Shown piece by piece: positions 53,037-63,969 of a DNA stretch of 64,000 bases (positions are counted from its first letter, which is position 1; every line of letters begins with the position of its first letter). Origin of the DNA: Streptomyces minutiscleroticus (GTDB lineage: Bacteria; Actinomycetota; Actinomycetes; Streptomycetales; Streptomycetaceae). The stretch lies in assembly GCF_014650875.1 (NCBI RefSeq), contig NZ_BMVU01000004.1, positions 280,376-344,375 of the forward strand, written 5' to 3'. The position numbers and the translations under genes were made by a program. The notes under the pieces were generated by a model. That model did no database searches and was not told the DNA's origin. It saw only the letters and a program-made list of their open reading frames with translations.

Positions 53037-53069
53037 ACCACTGCGGAACGATCCGCGGTGGTCACCACC
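53037..53069 (+). promoter_or_regulatory. Overlapping palindromes upstream of msiK
   Basis: ACCACTGCGGA (53037-53047) and TCCGCGGTGGT (53052-53062) form an inverted repeat with one mismatch and a four-base spacer. The right arm overlaps a second perfect palindrome, GGTGGTCACCACC (53057-53069). They lie 50-80 bases before the msiK start and could be an operator or leader structure. Confidence 0.5.
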
Positions 53070-53119
53070 TTTACTCGGATCGTCCGGCACGTTCCTGCCG
53101 GTGAAGGGGGCCCATCTCC

Positions 53120-54256
<1,137 letters not shown>

Positions 54257-54306
54257 CGCCGCACCACGCACGATCCGCTGTTCGGGGCCGGTGCCCCGGA
54301 CGGCGG

Positions 54307-54341
54307 CGGAGGGCCCCGCAGCCGTGCTGCGGGGCCCTCCG
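54307..54341 (+). terminator. Terminator of msiK
   Basis: A perfect 16-bp stem (54307-54322 with 54326-54341, core GGAGGGCCCCGCAGC) and a three-base loop, 50 bases after the stop codon. Confidence 0.95.
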
Positions 54342-54480
54342 CGTTGTCGACAAATACCCCGGCAGATGGGGCGATTCACCCGCGTGACGTCAACTCCGCG
54401 CTCGAAAAGAGCCGTTCACCTGTCCCTCGAACTGATTACTAAATGTCGCCAAATCATCACCGGGCGCTACCCTCACTCGC

Positions 54481-54957
54481 GTGAAGCACTCCATTAACCA
54501 CCCGATGCGACACGGCCGCCGCCCCGCGGGCCGTCCCGCGCGGCACAGCCGCGGTCCCGCCCTGCGGATCGGCCGCTCCCTCGCCCTCGTCCTGCCCGTC
54601 GTCCTGGTGCTCTCCGGGACGCTCGCGGTCAGCCGGGTCAACTGGTCCGGCGACTCCGCGGACCCGGCCCTCGCCGCCTCCGCCGAGAACGTCTCCTCGC
54701 GCACCGCCGCGCGGGCCCCGCACGAGGCGCTGCGCGACGAGCTCCTGATCGAGCTCCAGGAGAAGGATCCGGGCGCCGCCCTCACACACCTCCAGGAAGC
54801 GGTGAACGACCGTCCCTCGCTCGCGAAGCACTGTGCCTCCCTCGCGCGCTCCCTCGGCCGCGCCGCCGTCCGCGTCTACGGCCCGACGCGCGCGCAGTCG
54901 TACGCCCGGCCCGTCTGCGACACCTCCTTCGCCTCGGGCGTGGCCCAGTTCGGCTGA
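54481..54957 (+). CDS. Secreted or membrane-anchored hypothetical protein
   Basis: A 158-residue protein of unknown function. A basic N-terminus (GRRPAGRPARHSRG) precedes one hydrophobic helix (SLALVLPVVLVLSGTLAV, about 33-50). The outer part (about 105 residues) is helical and has two Cys residues (HCASLA and PVCDTSF) that could form a disulfide. GTG at 54481 lies seven bases after TACCCT, a leaderless promoter pattern. Between msiK and a sugar nucleotidyltransferase, but a functional link is not evident. Confidence 0.75.
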   Translation: MKHSINHPMRHGRRPAGRPARHSRGPALRIGRSLALVLPVVLVLSGTLAVSRVNWSGDSADPALAASAENVSSRTAARAPHEALRDELLIELQEKDPGAALTHLQEAVNDRPSLAKHCASLARSLGRAAVRVYGPTRAQSYARPVCDTSFASGVAQFG

Positions 54958-55015
54958 GCCGGCCCGGCAGAGCCCGTCCGGCGGGGCGCGCGGGGCGCCA
55001 CGTACAGTTCCGGTC

Positions 55016-55747
55016 ATGACCCACCCGAACGCCGCGTCGCGCCCCGTCCAAGCCGTCGTCCTGGCCGGCGGCCAGGGTTCGCGGCTGCGCCCCTACACCG
55101 ACGACCGGCCCAAGCCGATGGTCGAGATTCCGGGCACCGGAACCCCGATCATCGGCCATCAGCTCTCCTGGCTCGCCGAGGAGGGCGTCACCGACGCCGT
55201 CGTCTCGTGCGGGCACCTGGCCGAAGTCCTCCAGGAGTGGCTGGAGTCGGCGGACCTCCCCCTGCGGGTGACCACCGTCGTGGAGAAGGAGCCGCTCGGC
55301 CGCGGCGGCGGCCTGAAGTACGCGGCCCGGCACCTGCCGCACCCCGACCGCCCCTGGTACGCCACCAACGGCGACATCTGGACCCGCTTCTCGCTGCGGG
55401 ACATGGCGGACTTCCACACCGAGCGCGACGCCGTCGCGACCCTCGCGCTGGCCCGGCCGCGCATCCCGTGGGGAGCCGTGGAGACCAACGGCTTCGGCCA
55501 CATCACCGACTTCGTCGAGGCCCCGCCCGTCGCCTTCGACATCAACGCGGGCCTGTACGTCTTCTCGCCCGGGTTCACGGAGCTGCTGCCCGACCTCGGC
55601 GACCACGAGCGCACGACGTTCCCGCGGCTGGCGCGCGAGCGGAAGCTGGCCGGCTACCCGATCCCGCAGGGCGCGTACTGGCGGGCCATCGACACGGCGA
55701 AGGACCTCACGGAGGCGGCCAAGGAGCTCGCGGCCCTGAACCGCTGA
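55016..55747 (+). CDS. Sugar-1-phosphate nucleotidyltransferase
   Basis: A 243-residue NTP-transferase resembling mannose-1-phosphate guanylyltransferases and glucose-1-phosphate thymidylyltransferases. Signature AVVLAGGQGSRLRPYTDDRPKPMVEI at the N-terminus, then TNGDIW with the metal-binding Asp and FDINAGLYVFSPGF. It lacks the C-terminal beta-helix of longer members. Product is a nucleotide sugar, identity unknown. ATG at 55016 follows TACAGT by seven bases. Confidence 0.9.
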   Translation: MTHPNAASRPVQAVVLAGGQGSRLRPYTDDRPKPMVEIPGTGTPIIGHQLSWLAEEGVTDAVVSCGHLAEVLQEWLESADLPLRVTTVVEKEPLGRGGGLKYAARHLPHPDRPWYATNGDIWTRFSLRDMADFHTERDAVATLALARPRIPWGAVETNGFGHITDFVEAPPVAFDINAGLYVFSPGFTELLPDLGDHERTTFPRLARERKLAGYPIPQGAYWRAIDTAKDLTEAAKELAALNR

Positions 55748-55855
55748 TCCCCGGCCTTCCGGCCCCCGGTTCTCCGGCCCCTCCGGTCCCCGGTCCCCCG
55801 GCCCGCGGTTCCCCGCTCCTCCGGCTTCCGTCCTGCGTCCCCCGCAGACACGGCG

Positions 55856-55892
55856 ACGGGCCCCGGCGCCGCTGGGAGGCGCCGGGGCCCGT
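55856..55892. terminator. Terminator between nucleotidyltransferase and DoxX gene
   Basis: A perfect 15-bp stem (ACGGGCCCCGGCGCC at 55856-55870 with its complement at 55878-55892) and a seven-base loop. It lies between convergent genes and can serve both. Confidence 0.93.
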
Positions 55893-55922
55893 TCGCGTGC
55901 GGACGGCCCGGTCGTGCGGCGG

Positions 55923-57638
55923 TCAGCCGCCCAGCAGGCCGCCGACGAGCCGCTGCGAACCGCCGGAGCCGGAACCGCCGCCGTTGCCGTTGCCGCCGCC
56001 GTTGCCGCCGCCGTCACCGGGGGCCGTGCCCGCGTCGTCCGCGGCGCCCGTGCCGTTCGCGCCGCCGCCGGCCGAGGACGGGCCCGCGGTGGTGCTGGGC
56101 GCCTGCGGCGGCGCCGACTGCTGCGGGACCTGCCCGGCGCTGCCCTGGGTCTGGCTGGGGCTGCCGGCCCCCGCGGTGTTCGCGTCGCGGGTGGCGCCGG
56201 GCTCGGACGCGGCCCCCGAGGGGCTGATCGTCGTACCGCTCTGGCCCTGGGTGGGCGCGCCCGACGCGGACGGGTCATGCCGCCGCTGCTCGCCGGGCGC
56301 CTGCGGGAGCGGGGAGCCGGGCAGCTCGTTGCGCGGGGCCTCGCCCGGGCCGGGGACGACCACGCGGTCGGCGTCGCGGACCGCGCCGCCGAGGATCGAG
56401 CCGACGAGCAGCGTGACCCCGACGACGAGGGCGGCGACGAGCGCGCCCCGGCGCAGGACGCGGCGGCGCAGCTCCCAGATGCCCGCGCGCGGCCCGAGGG
56501 TGCGCCATGCCTCCCCGGCGAGCCGGCCGTCGACCGAGTAGACGGGGGCGCCCGCGATGATCAGCGGGGACCAGGCGGCGAGGTAGATGATGTCCGGCGC
56601 GTCGTAGACGGGGACGGTCTTCCAGCTGACGGTGACCAGGAGCGCGGCCGAGAGCAGGGCGCCGATCACGGCGGCGACGCGCTGCCAGAGCCCGAGCACG
56701 GTCAGGACGCCGACGACGACCTGGAAGAAGGCGATGAGGAGCCCGGCGCCCACGGGGTGCTGCAGGGCGAGGTCGCGCAGCGGCTCGGCCACCGCCCAGG
56801 GGTGCAGGGAGTCGAGCCACTTGACCATGGAACCGCGCTCGCCGCCGTCGAAGTAGACGGGGTCGCAGAGCTTGCCCATGCCGGCGTAGATGGAGATGGC
56901 GCCGAGGAAGACGCGCAGCGGGAACAGGACGACGCCGAGGTTCATGCGGCGGCCCGGGTAGTAGGCGTGCCGCACCGGGTCGGCGCCGTGCCGCCGGGCG
57001 GAGGCGCCGTCGGCCTCCTCGTCCCCCTCGGCCCCCTCGCCGTCGTGGCCGTCGTAGCGCCCGTCGTCCTCGAAGGGCTCCCGCGCGTACGGGACGGGCC
57101 CGCCGTCGGCGGTCTCCGGCTCCTCGTAGGCGCTGCCCGCGCTGCGCATCTGCGGCAGCAGGCGGGTCTCCGGCCCGCGGACGACGGGGATCTCGGCGGT
57201 CGTGTCGTCGTACGGGTCGTACCCGCCGTGGCCGGGGGCGCCGTGCGGGGCGCGGCCGTCGCCGCCGAGGTCGACGCGCGGGATGACCTGTGTCGAGCCG
57301 GCCTCCTCGGCGTGGCCGCGCACGGCGGTCGCCCGGGCGGCCTGCAGAAGCCGGGTGGCGCCGGTGTCGTCGGGGGCCGACCTGCCGCTCCAGACGACGG
57401 GGGCGCGGCGGGCGGCGGCGGGGACGCGCGCGGTGTCCTGTGCGGCGCTCACGCTCCGCGCGCCGAGCGGCGGCGACGTCCGCGGCGCGGTGCCCAGCAG
57501 GACGCGGAAGCTCGCATGATTGACGATGACCTGGGCCGGATCGCTCGGCACCTTCACCATGCTCAGCGCGGGAGCGTCGTCGAATCCCGACGAGCGGTCC
57601 CCCGTGGGAGTGCGGGGTGTTCTGGTGTCCACACTCAT
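55923..57638 (-). CDS. DoxX-family membrane protein with long disordered tails
   Basis: A 571-residue protein. Residues 1-220 are charged and disordered. A four-helix DoxX domain follows (about 225-380: NLGVVLFPLRVFLGAISIYAGMGKLCDPVYFDGG, GAGLLIAFFQVVVGVLTVLGLWQRVAAVIGALLSAALLV). After one more membrane helix (ALVAALVVGVTLLVGSILGGAV), about 130 Gly/Ser/Pro-rich residues face the outside. DoxX proteins take part in thiosulfate or redox-stress functions in other bacteria. ATG at 57638. Length is unusual for DoxX (typically 130-180). Confidence 0.85.
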   Translation of the reverse strand: MSVDTRTPRTPTGDRSSGFDDAPALSMVKVPSDPAQVIVNHASFRVLLGTAPRTSPPLGARSVSAAQDTARVPAAARRAPVVWSGRSAPDDTGATRLLQAARATAVRGHAEEAGSTQVIPRVDLGGDGRAPHGAPGHGGYDPYDDTTAEIPVVRGPETRLLPQMRSAGSAYEEPETADGGPVPYAREPFEDDGRYDGHDGEGAEGDEEADGASARRHGADPVRHAYYPGRRMNLGVVLFPLRVFLGAISIYAGMGKLCDPVYFDGGERGSMVKWLDSLHPWAVAEPLRDLALQHPVGAGLLIAFFQVVVGVLTVLGLWQRVAAVIGALLSAALLVTVSWKTVPVYDAPDIIYLAAWSPLIIAGAPVYSVDGRLAGEAWRTLGPRAGIWELRRRVLRRGALVAALVVGVTLLVGSILGGAVRDADRVVVPGPGEAPRNELPGSPLPQAPGEQRRHDPSASGAPTQGQSGTTISPSGAASEPGATRDANTAGAGSPSQTQGSAGQVPQQSAPPQAPSTTAGPSSAGGGANGTGAADDAGTAPGDGGGNGGGNGNGGGSGSGGSQRLVGGLLGG

Positions 57639-57791
57639 CTAACCGAGTGACGTGTGGTTAGGACACTGCCTCACCCGTCCCGATCTGTCCGGACCGCGTC
57701 AACATTGCCCCGAGGGTCACGCTCCGTCGGCCCCGGGGCCCGCGCCCGGCCGGCCCCGCCCCGCGGACGCGCCGCGGGGCCGGACCGCGGT

Positions 57792-58736
57792 TCAGGCGCG
57801 GCGGCGGGACGCCTCGTAGAGCACGACGCCGGCGGCCACACCGGCGTTGAGCGACTCGGCGCCGCCGGGCATGGGGATGCGGACGCGGAAGTCGCAGGTC
57901 TCGCCGACGAGCCGGGACAGGCCCTTGCCCTCGCTGCCGACGACGATGACGACGGGTCCGTCCAGGGCCTCCAGGTCGCCCAGCTCGACCTCGCCGTCCG
58001 CGGCGAGCCCGACGACGGTGATGCCCGCCTTCTTGTACGCCTCCAGGGCGCGCGTCAGGTTCGTGGCGCGGGCGACCGGCGTACGGGCGGCCGTGCCGGC
58101 GGAGGTCTTCCAGGCACCGGCGGTCATGCCGGCGGCGCGGCGCTCGGGCACGACGACGCCGTGGCCGCCGAAGGCGGACACGGACCGCACGACGGCCCCC
58201 AGGTTGCGCGGGTCGGTGACGCCGTCGAGCGCGACGATCAGCGGGTCCTGGCCCTCGTCGTACGCGGCGGCGGCCAGGTCCTCCGGGTGCGCGTACTCGT
58301 ACGGCGGGACCTGCAGGACCAGGCCCTGGTGGTTGAGCCCGTTGGTCATGCGGTCCAGCTCGGGGCGGGGGGCCTCCATCAGGTGGATGCCGCCGCGCTC
58401 GCCGGCGAGCTGGAGCGCCTCGCGCACCCGCTCGTCGTTGTCGATGAACTGCTGGACGTACAGCGTGGTGGCGGGCACGCCCTCGCGCAGCGCCTCGACC
58501 ACGGGGTTGCGGCCGACGACGAGCTCGGAGGCGGACCTGCCGCCGCGGCCGCGCGCGGCGGCCTGGCGTCCCTGCGCGCGGCGGGACTTCGCCTGCGCGG
58601 CGCGCTGCTTGACGTGCCCCTTGCGCATCTCGGCGGGCGGCGTGGGGCCCTTGCCCTCAAGCCCCCGGCGCCGCTGGCCGCCACTGCCGACCTGCGCGCC
58701 CTTCTTGCCGGACATGCGGCGGTTGTGAGCGGCCAT
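57792..58736 (-). CDS. rlmB: 23S rRNA 2'-O-ribose methyltransferase (RlmB/TrmH family)
   Basis: A 314-residue SPOUT methyltransferase, expected to methylate a ribose in 23S rRNA (G2251 for RlmB). A basic N-terminal extension (about 65 residues, rich in Lys/Arg/Gln) precedes the RNA-binding domain ([18 protein letters not shown]). The knotted catalytic domain has [28 protein letters not shown] and [26 protein letters not shown] at 58736; MSGKKG seven codons in is an alternative. Downstream of cysS on the same strand, an arrangement common in actinobacteria. Confidence 0.92.
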   Translation of the reverse strand: MAAHNRRMSGKKGAQVGSGGQRRRGLEGKGPTPPAEMRKGHVKQRAAQAKSRRAQGRQAAARGRGGRSASELVVGRNPVVEALREGVPATTLYVQQFIDNDERVREALQLAGERGGIHLMEAPRPELDRMTNGLNHQGLVLQVPPYEYAHPEDLAAAAYDEGQDPLIVALDGVTDPRNLGAVVRSVSAFGGHGVVVPERRAAGMTAGAWKTSAGTAARTPVARATNLTRALEAYKKAGITVVGLAADGEVELGDLEALDGPVVIVVGSEGKGLSRLVGETCDFRVRIPMPGGAESLNAGVAAGVVLYEASRRRA

Positions 58737-58882
58737 GACCTACCTGTCTGTTGCGCGGCGCGGGGGACCCGAGCCTGAGCGGAGCGCGTACGTCCGTTCC
58801 GTACGCGTACGTCTTGAAGTGTGCCGTGCGGTGGCGGGCCGTGCCGCCCGGGGGTGGCCGGGCGGCGGGCCGTACGCCGGGT

Positions 58883-60280
58883 CTAGCGCGGCCCGAGGGA
58901 CCAGCGCGGCCCCTGCGGACTGTCCTCGATCACCAGGCCCGACTGGTTGAGCTGGTCGCGGATGGCGTCCGCGGTGGCCCAGTCCTTGCGGGCGCGGGCG
59001 GCCTCGCGCTGCTGGAGCACGAGGCGCACGAGGCTGTCGACGACGCCGTGCAGGTCCTCGCCGCGGTCGCCCTCGCCCGCCCAGTGCGGGTCGAGCGGGT
59101 CCAGGCCCAGGACGCCGAGCATGGCGCGGACCTCGGCGAGGCGCGCGACGGCGGCCTCCTTGTCGTCGGCGGCGAGGGCGGAGTTGCCCTGCCGGACGGT
59201 GGTGTGGATGACGGCGAGCGCCTGCGGGACGCCGAGGTCGTCGTCCATGGCCTCGGCGAAGGCGGGCGGCACCTCGGCGGCCGGCTCGACCCTCCCGGCC
59301 TTCTCCACCACGCGCTGGACGAAGCCCTCGATGCGCGCGAACGCCGACTCGGCCTCGCGCAGCGCGTCCTCGCTGTACTCGATGGTGGAGCGGTAGTGCG
59401 GGGTGCCGAGGTAGTAGCGCAGCACGATGGGCCGCCACTGCTTGACCATCTCGGAGACCAGCACGGAGTTGCCGAGCGACTTCGACATCTTCTCGCCGCT
59501 CATGGTGACCCAGCCGTTGTGCACCCAGTACCGGGCGAACTCGTCGCCGAAGCCCCGGGCCTGGGCGATCTCGTTCTCGTGGTGCGGGAAGATCAGGTCG
59601 ATGCCGCCGCCGTGGATGTCGAAGGCGGCACCCAGGTACTTGTGGGCCATCGCCGAGCACTCCAGGTGCCAGCCCGGCCGGCCGCGGCCCCACGGGGTCT
59701 CCCAGCTGGGCTCGCCGGGCTTGACCGCCTTCCACATGGCGAAGTCGCGCGGGTCGCGCTTGCCGGTCTCGCCCTCCTCGGAGGGCTGGCGCAGGTCGTC
59801 GAGGTCCTGGTTGGACAGCGACAGGTAGCCGGGCAGGGAGCGCACGTCGAAGTAGACGTTGCCGTCGGCCTCGTAGGCGTGCCCGCGCTCGATGAGCGAG
59901 CGCATCATCTCGATCATCTCGGGGACGTGCCCGGTGGCGCGCGGCTCGTACGTGGGCGGCAGGCAGCCGAGGGCGGTGTAGCCGTCGTCGAAGGCCCGCT
60001 CGTTCTCGTACGCGATGGACCACCAGGGCCGCTTCTGCTCGGCGGCCTTCCTGATGATCTTGTCGTCGATGTCCGTGACGTTCCGCACGAAGGTCACGTC
60101 GTACCCGCGGTACGCGAACCAGCGGCGCATGACGTCGAAGCTCAGGCCCGACCGGATGTGCCCGATGTGCGGGGCGGCCTGCACGGTCGCGCCACACAGG
60201 TAGATCGAGACGCAACCCGGCGCGAGCGGGGTGAAGTCACGGATCTGCCGGGCGCTGGTGTCGTACAGGCGAATAGTCAC
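58883..60280 (-). CDS. cysS: Cysteinyl-tRNA synthetase
   Basis: A 465-residue class I aminoacyl-tRNA synthetase. The zinc ligand Cys29 and the HIGH signature at residues 38-41 ([17 protein letters not shown]), the HLECSAMA zinc-site segment, and the KMSKS loop ([10 protein letters not shown], about residue 270) are present. The C-terminal DALR-like domain and anticodon-binding tail complete the usual length. GTG at 60280 follows TACTCT by six bases, a leaderless pattern; an adjacent GTG lies one codon upstream. Confidence 0.97.
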   Translation of the reverse strand: MTIRLYDTSARQIRDFTPLAPGCVSIYLCGATVQAAPHIGHIRSGLSFDVMRRWFAYRGYDVTFVRNVTDIDDKIIRKAAEQKRPWWSIAYENERAFDDGYTALGCLPPTYEPRATGHVPEMIEMMRSLIERGHAYEADGNVYFDVRSLPGYLSLSNQDLDDLRQPSEEGETGKRDPRDFAMWKAVKPGEPSWETPWGRGRPGWHLECSAMAHKYLGAAFDIHGGGIDLIFPHHENEIAQARGFGDEFARYWVHNGWVTMSGEKMSKSLGNSVLVSEMVKQWRPIVLRYYLGTPHYRSTIEYSEDALREAESAFARIEGFVQRVVEKAGRVEPAAEVPPAFAEAMDDDLGVPQALAVIHTTVRQGNSALAADDKEAAVARLAEVRAMLGVLGLDPLDPHWAGEGDRGEDLHGVVDSLVRLVLQQREAARARKDWATADAIRDQLNQSGLVIEDSPQGPRWSLGPR

Positions 60281-60445
60281 CACTCCAGAGTAGTGGGCGA
60301 CGAGCAGTGCCCCGCGCCCGTCCGGGCCGCGGGGCAACCGATTCGTGACATCCGCCGTCGCACGGCGGCGCTGGGGGTGGGCCGGCGGCGCGGCCGGGCG
60401 CGATCCCCGTACAACGGCACCCGTCCGGGGGACGCGCCGCCCGCG

Positions 60446-60952
60446 TCAGCCGCCGGTGCGCACCACCAGGGCGGTGGCCACCGCCATCAGGCCCTCGTCG
60501 CGCCCGGGGAAGCCGAGCCCGTCGGTGGTGGCGCCGGAGACGGAGACCGGCGCGCCGACCGCCTCGGAGAGCACCTTCTGGGCCTCGTCGCGCCGCTTGC
60601 CGATCTTCGGCCGGGGGCCGACGACCTGGACGGCCACGTTGCCCACGGCGAAGCCGGCCGCGCGGACGATCCGGGCGGCCTCGGTCAGCAGCGTGATCCC
60701 GGAGGCGCCGGACCACTCGGGCCGTCCGGTGCCGAAGTGGGCGCCGAGGTCGCCGAGTCCGGCGGCGGAGAACAGCGCGTTGCAGGCGGCGTGCGCGACG
60801 ACGTCGGCGTCGGAGTGCCCGGCGAGGCCGGGGCCCGCGTCCTCCCAGCGGAGGCCGGCGCACCACAGCTCGCGGCCCTCCTCGAAGGCGTGGATGTCGG
60901 TGCCGATGCCGACCTGCGGCAGCAGCACGCCGGGGGGCAGGTCAGAAGCCAT
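60446..60952 (-). CDS. ispF: 2-C-methyl-D-erythritol 2,4-cyclodiphosphate synthase
   Basis: A 168-residue trimeric enzyme of the non-mevalonate isoprenoid pathway. Metal ligands are in [12 protein letters not shown] and [29 protein letters not shown], and the substrate-binding end is [19 protein letters not shown]. Its start overlaps the ispD stop by 11 bases, so the two consecutive-acting enzymes are coupled. Isoprenoids here also supply the menaquinone side chain. Confidence 0.97.
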   Translation of the reverse strand: MASDLPPGVLLPQVGIGTDIHAFEEGRELWCAGLRWEDAGPGLAGHSDADVVAHAACNALFSAAGLGDLGAHFGTGRPEWSGASGITLLTEAARIVRAAGFAVGNVAVQVVGPRPKIGKRRDEAQKVLSEAVGAPVSVSGATTDGLGFPGRDEGLMAVATALVVRTGG

Positions 60953-61694
60953 CGGTGAGCCTCCTGCGGGCCAGGACCGCCTCGGCCAGGACGAGGTCGA
61001 GCGGCCGCGTCACCTTGAAGGCCTCCTCGTGGCCGGGCACGACGACGACCTGGAGGCCGAGCTGCTCGACCATGCTCGCGTCGTCGGTGACCTCGCCGGT
61101 GACCGTCTCGTGCGCGCGCACGAGGGTGTCACGGTCGAAGCCCTGCGGGGTCTGCACGGCGCGCAGCCGCGCCCGCTCGGGCGTGGCGACGACCGGCTCG
61201 GGCGCCCCGGGCGCGGCCGCGGGCTCGACCTGCTTGACGGTGTCCGCCAGGGGCAGCGCCGGCACGACGGCCGGCGCCCCGTCGCGGACCGCCTCGATCA
61301 CGGCGTCGACGGTGTCCACGGGCACCAGCGGGCGGGCCGCGTCGTGCACCAGGACGATGTCGATGCCGGGCGGCAGCGCCTCCAGGCCGAGGCGTACGGA
61401 CTCCTGCCGGGTCTCACCGCCCGGGACGACGGCGAAGTCCGTCCTCTCGGGCAGTGCGTGCGAGTCGAGCAGCGCCTTGACCTCGGACGCTCCGTCGGGC
61501 GGCGCCACCACGACGACCAGGGAGACGGAACGGGAGGCGGCCATGGCGCGGACGGCGTGGATCAGCATGGGCGTGCCGTTGAGCGCGCGGAGCGCCTTGG
61601 GGGCGCCCGGGCCGAGGCGGACTCCCCGGCCGGCGGCCGGAATCACGGCTGCGGTGCGGGTCCCCGCGGGTGAAGGGCGCGAATCGTGAGACAT
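60942..61694 (-). CDS. ispD: 2-C-methyl-D-erythritol 4-phosphate cytidylyltransferase
   Basis: A 250-residue nucleotidyltransferase that makes CDP-methylerythritol in the non-mevalonate pathway. Motifs: [22 protein letters not shown] with the triphosphate-binding loop, [40 protein letters not shown] and [13 protein letters not shown] at 61694 has AGGAAC upstream. It is coupled to ispF and follows carD in the same direction after a 345-base gap. Confidence 0.97.
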   Translation of the reverse strand: MSHDSRPSPAGTRTAAVIPAAGRGVRLGPGAPKALRALNGTPMLIHAVRAMAASRSVSLVVVVAPPDGASEVKALLDSHALPERTDFAVVPGGETRQESVRLGLEALPPGIDIVLVHDAARPLVPVDTVDAVIEAVRDGAPAVVPALPLADTVKQVEPAAAPGAPEPVVATPERARLRAVQTPQGFDRDTLVRAHETVTGEVTDDASMVEQLGLQVVVVPGHEEAFKVTRPLDLVLAEAVLARRRLTDGF

Positions 61695-62039
61695 CGGTTC
61701 CTGTCAGGTTTGTGTGCTCGGCCTACCTGGGTATGGCCTGGGCGTACCCCCGCTCCTGGAGCTGGGGAGGTGCCGGGCGCGACGCCCCGGCCGGGGCCCC
61801 TTCCGTGACATCCCGGCCGAGCCGGCCGCCCGGACCCGGCACGATCAGTATCGGGGGACGGGCCGGCGGTGCGAGCGCTTTCCGCGCACGGCACCCGGTT
61901 TCCCCGCACGAAGTCCGGGTACGAACATGCCGCAGCGCCCGGCGACAGTACAGACGTCATCGGGCACCGCGGCATTTCAAAGCGCCGAAACCGCTCGCTC
62001 ACGCCTCCGGCCGGAGGACGATCGGAGCACGCAGGGCGT
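61695..62039. other. Intergenic region between carD and ispD
   Basis: A 345-base gap without a supportable gene. It includes a perfect 14-base palindrome (CCTCCGGCCGGAGG, 62004-62017), probably part of the carD terminator region. A weak look-alike of the dispersed repeat (CCCCCGCTCC...GGGGAGG) lies at about 61747-61774. An ispD promoter was not identified. Confidence 0.45.
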
Positions 62040-62522
62040 TCAGGACGCGAGAACCTCGTCGAGCAGGGCCTCGGCCTTGTCCTCGTTCGTGTTCTCCGCG
62101 AGGGCGAGCTCGCTCACCAGGATCTGGCGGGCCTTGGCGAGCATGCGCTTCTCACCGGCGGAGAGTCCGCGCTCGCGCTCGCGACGCCACAGGTCGCGCA
62201 CGACTTCGGCGACCTTGATCACGTCGCCGGAGGCGAGCTTCTCGAGATTTGCCTTGTAGCGACGCGACCAGTTCGTGGGCTCCTCGGCGTACGGCGCGCG
62301 CAGCACCTCGAAGACCCGGTCCAGCCCGTCCTGACCGACCACATCACGCACGCCGACGAACTCCGCATTGTCCGCTGGCACACGTACCGTCAGGTCGCCC
62401 TGGGCGACCTTCAGCACCAAGTAGGTCTTGTCCACGCCTTTGATCTGGCGAGTTTCGATGGCCTCGATCAGCGCGGCCCCGTGATGGGGATAGACCACGG
62501 TGTCGCCAACCTTGAACGTCAT
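62040..62522 (-). CDS. carD: CarD/CdnL-family transcription factor
   Basis: A 160-residue RNA-polymerase-binding protein that stabilises open complexes, mainly at housekeeping promoters. The N-terminal RNAP-interaction domain ([27 protein letters not shown]) is Tudor-like. The C-terminal helical domain contains the [45 protein letters not shown] stretch with the DNA-wedging Trp. Length equals mycobacterial CarD. ATG at 62522 is preceded by GGAAGGGG. Upstream lies a promoter candidate. Confidence 0.97.
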   Translation of the reverse strand: MTFKVGDTVVYPHHGAALIEAIETRQIKGVDKTYLVLKVAQGDLTVRVPADNAEFVGVRDVVGQDGLDRVFEVLRAPYAEEPTNWSRRYKANLEKLASGDVIKVAEVVRDLWRRERERGLSAGEKRMLAKARQILVSELALAENTNEDKAEALLDEVLAS

Positions 62523-62550
62523 GTGACAGGTACCCCTTCCGTGGCTATCC

Positions 62551-62579
62551 AGGGTAACACGGAAACGGCGTCTTCTGAA
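62551..62579 (-). promoter_or_regulatory. Promoter candidate for carD
   Basis: Minus strand: TTCAGA (62579-62574), a 17-base spacer, then TACCCT (62556-62551). This would give a leader of roughly 20 bases before the carD ATG. The minus-10 fits TANNNT, while the minus-35 is weak. Confidence 0.5.
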
Positions 62580-63120
62580 TGGCGTTTTCGCAGGTCAGGG
62601 CATATCTCGGGGCTTGACAAGTCCGACAGGAACGTGCTGCGCAGGCGGAGCGGAGGACGGTATTCGCAGGTCGGAGCCGCTGTCCGGGGAAGCCGAAACG
62701 CGCACGTTACAACACTCCAGGACCCCGTCGGCGTGCCCGAACGTCCGGGTTTGTCCGGTCCCGGCGGGGTGACTTCCACTACTCCGTTCGAGCAGGTACG
62801 AGCCGAATCCGGAATTGATCACCGCTTGGAAGATCGATTTCTCGCCGCGCTTCCGCATTCCTTACCGGAAATCCCCGGGGCGTGCCACCTGCACTAATGC
62901 GAATGACGGAACGGGGCGGCCGAAGAGAGCGGTGAGGCGGTTCACCGAAGCCGGGCCGGGAAGGGCGCGGTACCCGGATGACGCGAGCTCGCCGCCGCTC
63001 AGGGGCGGGTCGGGTGCCGTGCCTCGACAACGGGTCGGTAACCTATGGCCGCTGACACCAACACGGAGCGGCCCTGCACAGCCGCTGCGTACCGCCCACG
63101 TTCAAGGAGTTGCCGCAGCC
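62580..63120. other. Divergent region between carD and the lipoprotein gene
   Basis: A 541-base region without a convincing gene. It is less GC-rich than its surroundings at 62580-62900 and contains TTGACA at 62614-62619 on the plus strand, with no good minus-10 after it. TAACCT at 63039-63044 could be the minus-10 of the downstream lipoprotein gene. Open frames here lack coding character; a small RNA is possible but unsupported. Confidence 0.45.
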
Positions 63121-63798
63121 GTGAGCAGCAGCCTTCGACGCGGCGCTCTCGCCGCCGCCGCCCTCGCGTTCTCGATCGCCTCGCTCGCCGCGTGCGGCGC
63201 CGGTCACGACGCTCAGACGCTGCAGATCAAGCCGGACAACGCGGCGACCACCGTCGGCGAGGTGAAGATCCAGAACGGCATCGTCGTCACGCAGCCCAAG
63301 CCGGGCGACGGCGGTCCGGCCGTGGTGGCCGCGACGCTGTTCAACGACGGCCGCACCGACCAGACGCTGGAGTCGGTCACCGTGGCCGACAAGCCCGCGG
63401 AGCTGAAGCCGGCCAAGGGCGCCAAGTCCGACAAGATCACCATCCCGTCCGGCGGCTCGGTCGTCCTGGGCGGCGACGGCAACGCCTCGGTCGTACTGCC
63501 CGACGGCAGCTCGGAGGTCACGAACGGCGACGTCCAGGAGGTCACCTTCACCTTCAGCAAGACCGGCAAGGTGGTCCTGAAGGCGTTCGTCTACCCGGCC
63601 GAGAGCTACTTCTCCGAGTGGGGCCCGAGCGCGGTGCCGTCCGCGTCCGCCTCCGCGAGCGGTGAGCCCTCCGAGTCGGCGTCGGGCGAGGCCGTGGAGC
63701 CCTCCGGGTCCGCCTCGGGCGAGGCCGCGGGCGGCGACGCCGCCGGTGCCGAGCCCTCGGACGCCGCCTCGGCGTCGGAGTCGGCCGCCGGGCACTGA
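63121..63798 (+). CDS. DUF461/PCuAC-like lipoprotein
   Basis: A 225-residue secreted lipoprotein. The signal peptide ends in the lipobox LAAC (Cys about residue 25). The mature domain (TVGEVKIQNGIVVTQPKPGDGGPAVVAATLFNDGRTDQTLESVTV, ITIPSGGSVVLGGDGNASVVL) resembles the PCuAC/DUF461 copper-chaperone cupredoxin-like fold, but the usual Met/His copper ligands are not obvious. The last 65 residues are a Ser/Ala/Glu repeat tail (SASASASGEPSESASGEA). GTG at 63121 has AAGGAG eleven bases upstream. Confidence 0.83.
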   Translation: MSSSLRRGALAAAALAFSIASLAACGAGHDAQTLQIKPDNAATTVGEVKIQNGIVVTQPKPGDGGPAVVAATLFNDGRTDQTLESVTVADKPAELKPAKGAKSDKITIPSGGSVVLGGDGNASVVLPDGSSEVTNGDVQEVTFTFSKTGKVVLKAFVYPAESYFSEWGPSAVPSASASASGEPSESASGEAVEPSGSASGEAAGGDAAGAEPSDAASASESAAGH

Positions 63799-63876
63799 CC
63801 CACGCGGAGGGCGCGGGGCGTACGCCGTCTTCGTGCGAGCACCTTCCCGCGCGCCGCACGTGGGGACGTCCCCTGC

Positions 63877-63930
63877 GCGCAGGCGTCCCCGTACGGGCGG
63901 CCTCGTACCTCCGTACGGGGACGCCTGCGC
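63877..63930 (+). terminator. Terminator of the lipoprotein gene
   Basis: A perfect 20-bp stem (63877-63896 with 63911-63930, core AGGCGTCCCCGTACGG) and a 14-base loop, about 80 bases after the stop codon. Confidence 0.92.
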
Positions 63931-63969
63931 TCGCTCCCGTCCTCACCTGTTCATCGGCGGTACGGCGAA

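Noticed and set aside
61747..61774. Fourth copy of the dispersed palindrome
   Set aside because: Only CCCCC and GGGGAGG match; the diagnostic GTCCCCCC core is missing.
62935..62960. PHO box near GGTTCACCG
   Set aside because: Only one GTTCACC-like unit; adjacent 11-base units do not match, so PhoP binding is not supported.
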